Positions 1-4,974 of a stretch of DNA of 9,097 bases are shown one piece after another; the first letter of the stretch is position 1; each line of letters starts with the position of its first letter. This DNA comes from JBGPLH01 sp041486365 [NCBI: Thermodesulfobacteriota bacterium] (lineage in GTDB: Bacteria; JAUYMQ01). The notes under the pieces are model-generated. The model was not told the origin of the DNA. It searched no databases and saw only the letters and a program-made list of their open reading frames with translations. The stretch covers positions 1-9,097 of the forward strand of contig JBGPLH010000112.1 of the NCBI GenBank assembly GCA_041486365.1. The letters are read 5' to 3'. A program made the position numbers and the translations under genes.

Positions 1-105
1 GAACCCGTGGGCGAGGGAGACCTCCTGCACGAGGCGGCGCATGAGATAGAGGTGCTTCGGGTCGCTGGGGATTCGGATCGAGACGGTCGATTCGGCGGCC
101 ACCAC
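1..105 (-). CDS. RsbW-like anti-sigma factor kinase, N-terminal fragment (cut by window edge)
   Basis: A reading frame opens with tandem GTG codons (105-103 and 102-100) four bases after the phosphatase stop codon and runs open to base 1, giving 35 residues. After a short leader comes the pattern S-I-R-I-P-S-D-P-K-H-L, then an amphipathic helix with M-R-R-L-V-Q-E-V. This is how GHKL-type anti-sigma kinases (RsbW/SpoIIAB, HATPase_c_2) usually begin: a first beta strand, then a helix ahead of the N-box. The ATP-binding motifs lie outside the window, so the family call rests on this start and on the context. In the RsbU/RsbW families, a PP2C phosphatase encoded beside an RsbW kinase acts on the same antagonist protein. 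The four-base gap implies translational coupling, with the G-rich end of the phosphatase gene serving as ribosome binding site. Which GTG is used is undecided. An ATG at 40-38 would remove the first strand and is less likely. Confidence 0.7.
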   Translation of the reverse strand, partial: MVAAESTVSIRIPSDPKHLYLMRRLVQEVSLAHGF

Positions 106-109
106 GCCC

Positions 110-1351
110 TCACCGCCCCGCGCCGGGAAAACCGATCGCGACGAGCAGGGTGTCGTCGGTCGCGGGTCCGCGGCGGAAGGAATCGACGCCGGACACGAGC
201 AAGCCGCACAGGTCGGCGAGCGGCGAGCGGCCGTGCTCGACGAGAAGCTTCTCGAGGCGGTCCACTCCGTACAACGAGCCGCTCCCGTCACGCGCCTCCG
301 AGAGGCCGTCCGTGTAGAGCACGAGCCGGTCGCCCGCGTGCAGCGCGATCTCGCTCTCGTCGCCCGCCCCGCGAAGCTCCGGCTCGAGGCCAAGCACAGG
401 CGAGGCCGCGGCCAGCCGCTCCACGCTCCCCGACCCGGCACGCAGCAGGAGCGCCGGCGGATGCCCCGCGGAGGCCCAGGCGAGGCGGCGCTTCCCCAGA
501 TCGATCTTCCCCACGATCATCGTCATGTACATGCCGAGCTCGGCGAACTGCGCGTACACGAACCGGTTCATCGCGCGGATCGTCTCGGCCGGTGTGGCGC
601 GCTCCTGCTCCAGACGCACCAGCTCCATGTGCACGCGGTTGGCCATGCAGCTCGCCGCGATCCCGTGCCCCGTCACGTCGCAGACCGCGACGGAGATCTC
701 CTGTTCCCGCAGGTGCTGATGCGCGTAGTCGCCGCCGATCCCGATCATGGGCCGGTAGAACGTCTCGATCTCGACGTCGGAGCGCTTCACGGGGGGCGGG
801 ATCAGGCTCCGCTGCACCCGCTCGGCCAGCGCGAGATCCTGCTTCACCTGCTGGTGTGCATGGCGGAGTTCTTCGTTGGCCTCCTCCAGCTCGGCCGTGC
901 GAAGGCGGACCTTCTCCTCGAGCCGCTCGTTCGCCTCCCGGAGCTCCTCCAGGAGCCGCAGGTTCGCGCGCTGCAGATCGAAGGTCTCGATGGCACGCCG
1001 GACGTTGATCCGGAGGTCCTCGTCCTCCCAGGGCTTCGTGACGTAGCGGTAGACGCGGCCCGCGTTGATCGCCGCGATGGCGGACTCGATGTCGGTGTAC
1101 CCGGTGAGGACCATCCGGATGGCCTGGGGCCGGATGGCGATGCTCTTCTCGAGGAACTCGGCGCCGCTCATGCCGGGCATGCGCTGGTCGGCGATGATGA
1201 GCCCCACGTCCTCCTTCCGGAGGATCTCGAGGGCATCGGCGCCGCTGGAGGCGGTGAGGACCCGGTAATCGGGCTTGAAGGTGTACTCGAGGAGCTTGAG
1301 GATCGATATCTCGTCGTCCACGACGAGGATCGTGTGCTTCTCCGCCGTCAT
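110..1351 (-). CDS. Response regulator with PP2C-type (RsbU/SpoIIE) serine phosphatase output
   Basis: A cytoplasmic protein of 413 aa. Residues 7-125 form a receiver: acidic pair D12-D13, phospho-acceptor D55 in the segment I-I-A-D-Q-R-M-P-G, switch T83 and K106. Residues 126-180 are a heptad-rich coiled coil (L-R-L-L-E-E-L then E-E-K-V-R-L-R-T-A-E-L). Residues 181-408 are a PP2C/SpoIIE domain with metal-ligand candidates D208 (GGD), D225 (C-D-V-T-G-H-G), D348 (Y-T-D-G-L-S-E-A) and D399/D400 (A-T-D-D-T-L-L). The block after GGD reads Y-A-H-Q rather than the more usual aromatic-x-D. In this family the phosphatase dephosphorylates an STAS-domain anti-sigma antagonist, and receiver phosphorylation tunes the activity. 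The ATG at 1351 is chosen because the receiver begins four residues later and GGGAGAG stands about seven bases upstream. An in-frame ATG at 1435 would add 28 residues unlike any domain. It lies 93 bp after the kinase gene and immediately before the RsbW-like gene. Confidence 0.93.
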   Translation of the reverse strand: MTAEKHTILVVDDEISILKLLEYTFKPDYRVLTASSGADALEILRKEDVGLIIADQRMPGMSGAEFLEKSIAIRPQAIRMVLTGYTDIESAIAAINAGRVYRYVTKPWEDEDLRINVRRAIETFDLQRANLRLLEELREANERLEEKVRLRTAELEEANEELRHAHQQVKQDLALAERVQRSLIPPPVKRSDVEIETFYRPMIGIGGDYAHQHLREQEISVAVCDVTGHGIAASCMANRVHMELVRLEQERATPAETIRAMNRFVYAQFAELGMYMTMIVGKIDLGKRRLAWASAGHPPALLLRAGSGSVERLAAASPVLGLEPELRGAGDESEIALHAGDRLVLYTDGLSEARDGSGSLYGVDRLEKLLVEHGRSPLADLCGLLVSGVDSFRRGPATDDTLLVAIGFPGAGR

Positions 1352-1394
1352 CCCGCTCTCCCGGTCCGTGCCCTGTCCCGCGCGCCGAAAAGCG

Positions 1395-1430
1395 CCGTGA
1401 CACGGCATCATAGCGGTCCCGGCGGGACCG
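1395..1430. promoter_or_regulatory. Two operator-like dyads over the candidate promoter
   Basis: Two perfect inverted repeats lie close together. CGGTCCC (1414-1420) and GGGACCG (1424-1430), with a 3-bp centre, fill almost the whole 17-bp spacer of the candidate promoter. CCGTG-A-CACGG (1395-1405) is centred at 1400, the predicted transcription start. Neither is followed by a T-run on the minus strand, so they are not terminators. Their position over spacer and start site is typical of repressor operators. The binding protein is unknown. The half-sites CGGTCCC and CCGTG differ, so two proteins, or one operator plus a chance palindrome, are possible. Confidence 0.4.
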
Positions 1431-1435
1431 GGCAA
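1407..1435 (-). promoter_or_regulatory. Candidate sigma70-type promoter of the receiver-phosphatase gene
   Basis: Read on the minus strand, TTGCCC (1435-1430) and TATGAT (1412-1407) are separated by exactly 17 bp. They match the -35 and -10 consensus at 4/6 and 5/6. The predicted start falls near 1400, giving a leader of about 50 nt before the ATG at 1351. The site sits in the 93-bp gap after the kinase gene. No terminator is visible there, so this would be an internal promoter inside an operon. It is a sequence match only. Confidence 0.5.
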
Positions 1436-1444
1436 GGCAGGTGA

Positions 1445-3319
1445 TCAGCGGGCGCGGGGTCCCAGGGGAAGCTCTACAACGAAGGTGCTCCCCTGCCCGA
1501 GGACACTCTCGACGCGAATGATCCCCCCGTGCTTCTCCACGATGCCGTGGCTCACGGAGAGGCCAAGCCCCGTCCCCTTCCCGACGGGCTTCGTCGTGAA
1601 GAAGGGGTCGAAGACCCGCTTCACCTTATCGGGCGGGATGCCGCTGCCCGTGTCCCGGACCGCCACGGAGACCCGGGGCTCCCCGTCCGGGCCGGGGGTC
1701 ACGGACGTGGTCACGTGGATCTCCCCCTCGCCCCCGTTCTCGACGATCGCGTCGATCGCGTTCCCGAGAAGGTTCATGAACACCTGGTTCAACTGTCCCG
1801 GGTAGCAGGCGATCAGGGGGAGATCACCGTAGTGGCGGTGCACCTTGATCCGCTCGCCGAGGCGGTGGTGCAGGAGATGAAGCGTGCTCTCGATCCCCGC
1901 GTGCAGGTCCGCGTCCTTGAACTCGGCCTCATCCAGCCGGCTGAAGGTGCGGAGATCGGCCACGATGTTCTTGGTGCGGAGCGCCCCCTCCTTGCAGCGC
2001 GAGAGCATGTCCTCGACCTCGGAGAAGATCTCCTCGTCGACCGCCTCGCCGCGCGCGAGCGACTCGCGGAGCGCGTCCAGGCGCCGCCCCACGTGGCCGA
2101 GGAAGCCATAGACGATGCTGATGGGGTTGTTCAGCTCGTGCGCCACCCCGGCCACGAGCTGGCCGAGGCTCGCCATCTTCTCCGACTGGATGAGCTGCGA
2201 TTCCTTGCGCTGTACTTCCTCGAGCGCATCCGCCAGGCGGTCCTTCTGCTCAGCCACCTCCCAGTACAGCATCGACTGCCGGATCGCGACGGACACCTGG
2301 TCCGCGATCGCCTGCACGAAGTCCTTCTCCTCCTCCGTCCACGCGTGCGGGGTGTTGACGTACAGCGACAGGGTGCCGAGGAAATCCTCCTTATAGAAGA
2401 GCGGGACCAGCATGAGGGAGCGAACGCCGTGGATGACCTCGATGAACCGGGGGTCGGTCACCGTGACCCGCCTCGTCATCGGGTCGTTCTCCACGTCGTC
2501 CACGGCGTAGGGACGGCGCGTGCCCAGCATGTGCAGCATGGCCGGATCGTTTTGGCCCAGGCGCGGAAGCGTCGCGCCGAGGGCCGAGAGCAACCCGGGC
2601 GCCGCGTACTCGTGATCGATCCGCATGCTCCCCTCGTCCGTGCTCGCCGACAGCACCAGGAAGCAACGGTCAGCCCCGAGGGCTCGGCCCACCTGCTCCA
2701 CCGTGGTCTGGAGCACGCGGTCGAGATCGAGGTGACCGCGGATCGCGCCGGTGATCAGATTGATCATCGACTCGCGGCCCAGCGTCCGCTCGAGCTCGAG
2801 CGTGCGCTGCTTGACCAGCGCCTCGAGCATGTCGGCCTTCGCCTGGACCCGTTCGAGGTCCTGCTTCCGGACGCGGGCGCTCACGTGGAGCGTGAGGGCG
2901 AGAAGGATCTTGTAGGAGAGCGGGCTGCGCTGCGCGATCAGCTCCTTCATGAGCACCCGATCGAGCCGCAGCAGTTCGGCGTCGGTGTCGGCGATGACCG
3001 AGGCCGTGCGCGTGCGTCCCTCCAGGACGGCCAGCTCGCCGAACAGAGCGCCCCGGCCGAGCTCCGCGACGGGAATCTCGTTCCCGTCGGCCAGGCGCAC
3101 GATGCGAACTTTCCCGGAACCGACGATGTAGAGCGAATCGCCGGCGTCTCCCTCCCGGATGATCACCTCCCCCGCCCGGAAGCGGACGGCCTCCACCAGG
3201 CCTGCGAGCTGGCGCAGGTCCGGGTCACAGAGCGCGAGGTCGGGATCGATGGTGGCGGGAACGACATCGCCCACCCCCAGCGTGCCGCGAAGCACCTCGT
3301 ATCGGGCATCGAGATCCAT
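1445..3319 (-). CDS. Soluble sensor histidine kinase with cyclic-nucleotide-binding and GAF domains
   Basis: 624 aa with no membrane segment. Residues 33-150 form a cyclic-nucleotide-binding (Crp/PKA-type) domain. Its phosphate-binding cassette F-G-E-L-A ... R-T-R-T-A-S aligns with the PKA cassette without gaps, leaving the ribose-binding Glu (E95) and phosphate-binding Arg (R104) in place. Residues 150-185 are a coiled coil and about 190-350 a GAF domain (D-R-C-F-L-V-L ... L-M-L-V-P-L-F ... L-G-T-L-S-L-Y). A second coiled coil (355-383) leads into the HisKA H-box G-V-A-H-E-L-N-N-P with phospho-acceptor H394. The HATPase has its N-box around N519, G1 D-T-G-S-G-I-P (556-562), F-box F-D-P-F-F-T-T-K (570-577) and G2 G-K-G-T-G-L-G-L (580-587). 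All catalytic motifs are intact. The ATG at 3319 has AAGGGAGCG upstream. A start at 3430 would add 37 low-complexity Arg/Pro residues and would place the start inside the upstream terminator. Likely partners are the two similar receivers in this window. Confidence 0.93.
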   Translation of the reverse strand: MDLDARYEVLRGTLGVGDVVPATIDPDLALCDPDLRQLAGLVEAVRFRAGEVIIREGDAGDSLYIVGSGKVRIVRLADGNEIPVAELGRGALFGELAVLEGRTRTASVIADTDAELLRLDRVLMKELIAQRSPLSYKILLALTLHVSARVRKQDLERVQAKADMLEALVKQRTLELERTLGRESMINLITGAIRGHLDLDRVLQTTVEQVGRALGADRCFLVLSASTDEGSMRIDHEYAAPGLLSALGATLPRLGQNDPAMLHMLGTRRPYAVDDVENDPMTRRVTVTDPRFIEVIHGVRSLMLVPLFYKEDFLGTLSLYVNTPHAWTEEEKDFVQAIADQVSVAIRQSMLYWEVAEQKDRLADALEEVQRKESQLIQSEKMASLGQLVAGVAHELNNPISIVYGFLGHVGRRLDALRESLARGEAVDEEIFSEVEDMLSRCKEGALRTKNIVADLRTFSRLDEAEFKDADLHAGIESTLHLLHHRLGERIKVHRHYGDLPLIACYPGQLNQVFMNLLGNAIDAIVENGGEGEIHVTTSVTPGPDGEPRVSVAVRDTGSGIPPDKVKRVFDPFFTTKPVGKGTGLGLSVSHGIVEKHGGIIRVESVLGQGSTFVVELPLGPRAR

Positions 3320-3381
3320 GGTGCGCTCCCTTCGGCCGCGGGGGGCCGGGCGCGGCGGGCGCCGGCCGGCCGCCGGTGACC

Positions 3382-3387
3382 ATTCTA
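3382..3387 (-). promoter_or_regulatory. Weak -10-like element upstream of the histidine kinase gene
   Basis: The minus strand reads TAGAAT (3387-3382), 5/6 to the -10 consensus, about 60 bp before the kinase start and just downstream of an intrinsic terminator, so the kinase gene should need a promoter here. No convincing -35 box stands 16-18 bp further upstream. The only TTGACA-like hexamer, TTCACA, is 12 bp away, which is too close. An alternative sigma factor or an activator-dependent promoter is possible. Confidence 0.25.
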
Positions 3388-3412
3388 CGCGAACCGGCGT
3401 GTGAAGCAGGCG

Positions 3413-3449
3413 GAAAAATGGCCCGAGCACGGGGGGACGTGCTCGGGCC
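3413..3449 (-). terminator. Strong intrinsic terminator ahead of the kinase gene
   Basis: A perfect 12-bp inverted repeat, GGCCCGAGCACG (3420-3431) against CGTGCTCGGGCC (3438-3449), encloses a 6-nt loop. On the minus strand it is followed at once by ATTTTTCC (3419-3412). A GC-rich stem with a direct U-run is the textbook rho-independent layout. It would stop transcripts coming from the small gene at 3860-3669 before they reach the kinase gene. There is no T-run on the plus side, so the orientation is clear. Confidence 0.85.
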
Positions 3450-3496
3450 GTGGGATGGCCGACGGACGGACGGGTCTTTCGGCCAGGACCGGAGGT

Positions 3497-3513
3497 CCCG
3501 AGCGAAGCTCGGG
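3497..3513. repeat. 7-bp perfect hairpin sharing its arm sequence with the terminator
   Basis: CCCGAGC (3497-3503), a GAA centre and GCTCGGG (3507-3513) form a tight stem-loop. The same 7-mers occur in the terminator stem about 60 bp downstream on the minus strand. The second arm of this hairpin can therefore also pair with the first arm of the terminator, giving mutually exclusive structures. Confidence 0.6.
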
Positions 3514-3543
3514 CCGACCAGTTTCAGAATGATATGGAGTCCG

Positions 3544-3599
3544 GGAAACGCGGCGGAACGAACTCACCGTTGGTACCCCCTGCGCCCCGCCGCGTTTCC
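3544..3599. repeat. 13-bp perfect inverted repeat with a 30-nt loop
   Basis: GGAAACGCGGCGG (3544-3556) pairs without mismatch with CCGCCGCGTTTCC (3587-3599). The 30-nt loop contains AACG (3557-3560) and CGTT (3568-3571), which can form a small internal stem, and a GGTACC palindrome (3572-3577). There is no T-run next to the minus-strand exit, so it is not a terminator. It may be an RNA stem of the small transcript, protecting its 3' part or serving as a protein-binding site. Confidence 0.6.
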
Positions 3600-3668
3600 T
3601 TCCGACCCAGCGACCTGAAAGCCCATTGGGAAGGGCCGCCGGGCCTGAGAGGGCCTTGCGAGACGGAC

Positions 3669-3860
3669 TTACAGGGGCTGCCGCCGGGCCTCGTACCGCT
3701 CCCTCGCCCGAAGATCCACCAGGTCGTGAAGCGATCCGAAGAGCCTGGAGAGCGAGATCCCCGTGGAGGCATTCGCACACCGGTTCCGCATCCGCGATCC
3801 CGACCTGCGCGCCGCCGGCCTCGTCATCATCGACTGTATCGTCATGGCCTGTCCGTTCAT
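3669..3860 (-). CDS. Small basic protein of 63 aa behind a sigma54 promoter; function unknown
   Basis: An ORF from ATG 3860 to TAA 3669. The start is supported by a strong ribosome binding site, AGGGAGGG, with about eight bases between GGAGG and the ATG. The predicted sigma54 start point is only about 25 nt upstream of the ATG, so promoter, leader and start codon fit together. The product is Arg-rich. Its first half is low in hydrophobic residues (M-T-R-P-A-A-R-R ... R-M-R-N-R); its second half looks like an amphipathic helix (S-L-S-R-L-F-G-S-L-H-D-L-V-D-L-R-A-R-E-R-Y-E). A single Cys is present (C28). There is no signal peptide, membrane segment or recognisable domain. It could be a small regulatory or nucleic-acid-binding protein, or a short translated leader of an RNA whose function lies in its 3' structure. 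Codon choice is mostly GC-ending but not decisive. Confidence 0.6.
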   Translation of the reverse strand: MNGQAMTIQSMMTRPAARRSGSRMRNRCANASTGISLSRLFGSLHDLVDLRARERYEARRQPL

Positions 3861-3896
3861 CGTTTGACCCTCCCTGCCGGTGTTGACTTCGGGTAG

Positions 3897-3912
3897 AGCA
3901 AGGGACGTGCCA
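3897..3912 (-). promoter_or_regulatory. Full-consensus sigma54 (RpoN) promoter
   Basis: The minus strand reads TGGCACG (3912-3906), TCCC, TTGCT (3901-3897), which fits the -24/-12 consensus TGGCACR-N4-TTGCW at every defined position, with correct GG-to-GC spacing. Counting from the -12 C at 3898, transcription should start near 3886. That leaves a leader of about 25 nt carrying a strong ribosome binding site before the ATG at 3860. It was the only such site found in the intergenic DNA when both strands were read by eye. sigma54 promoters need an AAA+ activator, and one with an intact GAFTGA loop is encoded at 7526-9028. Confidence 0.85.
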
Positions 3913-3921
3913 AACGAGCGG

Positions 3922-3974
3922 AGAAAGAAAACCGGCCCGCGGCGCGGCTCTTTTTCGAGGCCGCACGCGGGCCG
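3922..3974 (-). terminator. Intrinsic terminator of the paralogue cluster
   Basis: CGGCCCGCG (3933-3941) pairs perfectly with CGCGGGCCG (3966-3974). The stem continues for 4 bp after a small internal mismatch and closes over a T-rich loop (3948-3960). On the minus strand the stem is followed by TTTTCTTTCT (3931-3922). It lies about 80 bp after the stop codon of the third paralogue and just before the sigma54 promoter, so it separates the two transcription units. Confidence 0.75.
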
Positions 3975-3982
3975 AGCCCCAT

Positions 3983-4033
3983 CGTGCTCGAATCGGCATG
4001 CTGGGGAGCACCGCTCATGCCGCGAGCGGCACG
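3983..4033. promoter_or_regulatory. Nested dyads at an enhancer position for the sigma54 promoter
   Basis: CGGCATG (3994-4000) and CATGCCG (4016-4022) form a perfect inverted repeat with half-site centres 22 bp apart, two helical turns. They are flanked by CGTGC (3983-3987) and GCACG (4029-4033) in the same symmetry. Overlapping alternative dyads are GTGCTC (3984-3989)/GAGCAC (4006-4011) and TGCT-N4-AGCA (3999-4010). The block is centred near 4008, about 120 bp upstream of the predicted sigma54 start at 3886, a usual distance for bacterial enhancer-binding proteins. It also lies in the 3' untranslated part of the third paralogue, so an RNA structure is the alternative. Confidence 0.4.
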
Positions 4034-4051
4034 GTCCCGGCGCGCCCTCCC

Positions 4052-4957
4052 TCAGAACTTCAGGCTGATCACCGGCAGGAGGAAGCCCTGCTCCTTCACA
4101 TCCGTCGTCGAGCCGTCATCGGCCGTGAACTTGTAGTAGCCCTGCTTCAGGCCGTTCATGCACACGTCCCACTCGCCGGAGGAATCCGACGTGTCGGAGA
4201 AGTTGAAAGGACCCCCCAGGCCCTCGGCCACGAGGTTCACCTGCGTGTTCGCCGGCGCCCATCCAAACAGACAGGCCGTCGTGCGCGCGTCGTTCTCCTC
4301 GGGGACGCGGTAGCTGCCCCCGATGATTCCCCCGATCGAGAGCTTCGGGCCGACCGCGGGAGGCGTGAAAAAGATGAGCTTGTCCTCGACCTTGGGGAAT
4401 AGCTGCACCGACATTTTCGTTGGGAACCGGTCGAAGCGATCCGTCTGGGCATTGAAGCGCTCGACCGACAGGCGCTGGCGGCTGACCGTCGACCGCAGAG
4501 AATCAGTGAACGCGATCGGAGCCCCCATGAACCACGCCCTGATTTGCTCATCGGTGCAGCTCCCGAGGCCGCGAAACAGGACCACGTTGCTCGGGTTCAC
4601 GTTGAAGCTCTGCAGGTTCGTGTGGATCGAATTGATGACCGCGCCCTGCGCGTTGCCGTACTGCACAACCGCGCCCGAGGTGAGGACGTTGACGTCCTCG
4701 ATCGCGCCCGCGAAGCCGCCCTCCGGCACGACGTCGTCGATGAGAATGAGGCCTTCCCGGTGGTTTTCCTGGATGCCCCGCACCTGGGTCCTGAAGTTGC
4801 TCAGGTCGGTGCGGATCAAGCTGGATAGCTCCTGGTCGGTGAGGGCTCCCGTGTTCGTGCTGAAGGTGGGGAGCGCGATCAGGGCGACCGCGCCGATGAG
4901 GAGGGTCTTCCAGAGCAGACTGCGGCCCGCGGGTGGCCGCGGAGAGGGAGGTCGCAT
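4052..4957 (-). CDS. Exported protein of a tandem paralogue family, third copy; function unknown
   Basis: 301 aa. An n-region of Pro/Arg (M-R-P-P-S-P-R-P-P-A-G-R) precedes a hydrophobic segment (14-30) ending A-L-P-T-F-S-T, a Sec signal peptide or N-terminal anchor. Residues 40-155 look mainly helical. A middle segment shared with the other copies follows (L-S-V-E-R-F ... L-F-P-K-V-E-D-K-L-I-F-F, about 163-197). The C-terminal part (209-280) resembles a bacterial Ig-like fold: I-G-G-S-Y-R, then N-L-V-A-E-G-L-G-G-P-F-N, then G-Y-Y-K-F-T-A-D-D-G. C229 and C266 are conserved in all three copies and could form a disulfide; C134 is shared with the second copy only. The protein ends in Phe. AAGGAGAC precedes the ATG by five bases. 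The gene starts 17 bp after the second copy, so the two are cotranscribed. Envelope or extracellular location is inferred. No enzyme motif is visible. Confidence 0.85.
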   Translation of the reverse strand: MRPPSPRPPAGRSLLWKTLLIGAVALIALPTFSTNTGALTDQELSSLIRTDLSNFRTQVRGIQENHREGLILIDDVVPEGGFAGAIEDVNVLTSGAVVQYGNAQGAVINSIHTNLQSFNVNPSNVVLFRGLGSCTDEQIRAWFMGAPIAFTDSLRSTVSRQRLSVERFNAQTDRFDRFPTKMSVQLFPKVEDKLIFFTPPAVGPKLSIGGIIGGSYRVPEENDARTTACLFGWAPANTQVNLVAEGLGGPFNFSDTSDSSGEWDVCMNGLKQGYYKFTADDGSTTDVKEQGFLLPVISLKF

Positions 4958-4974
4958 CGGGTCTCCTTGACCGT

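Larger units (their letters stand above)
3450..3668 (-). other. Hairpin-rich 3' region of the small sigma54 unit; possible structured RNA
   Basis: Together with the terminator and kinase leader on one side, this forms a 349-bp stretch (3320-3668) without a recognisable gene. The 219 bp between the stop codon at 3669 and the terminator are not obviously coding but hold several perfect inverted repeats: GGAAACGCGGCGG/CCGCCGCGTTTCC (3544-3599), CCCGAGC/GCTCGGG (3497-3513), GGACC/GGTCC (3486-3498, overlapping the previous one) and GGCCGA/TCGGCC (3457-3484). Minus-strand transcription from the promoter at 3897-3912 would carry them into one RNA of about 470 nt. It does not match any riboswitch or housekeeping RNA that I can recognise. 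Function unknown. Confidence 0.5.

Noticed and set aside
233-1444. Long plus-strand ORFs antisense to the phosphatase gene (and similar ones at 1529-3379, 4933-5892 and 7847-9037)
   Set aside because: They are mirror frames of GC-rich coding genes with typical Arg/Leu/His-rich antisense composition, no domains, and strong families on the opposite strand.
3461-3474. Short tandem run of GACG units
   Set aside because: Three copies of a 4-mer in GC-rich non-coding DNA; too short to call a repeat element.
3385-4011. A 208-codon minus-strand ORF covering the whole small sigma54 unit
   Set aside because: It crosses an intrinsic terminator, the sigma54 promoter and the 3' hairpins, has no recognisable domain or ribosome binding site, and is in a different frame from the 63-codon ORF, which has proper signals.
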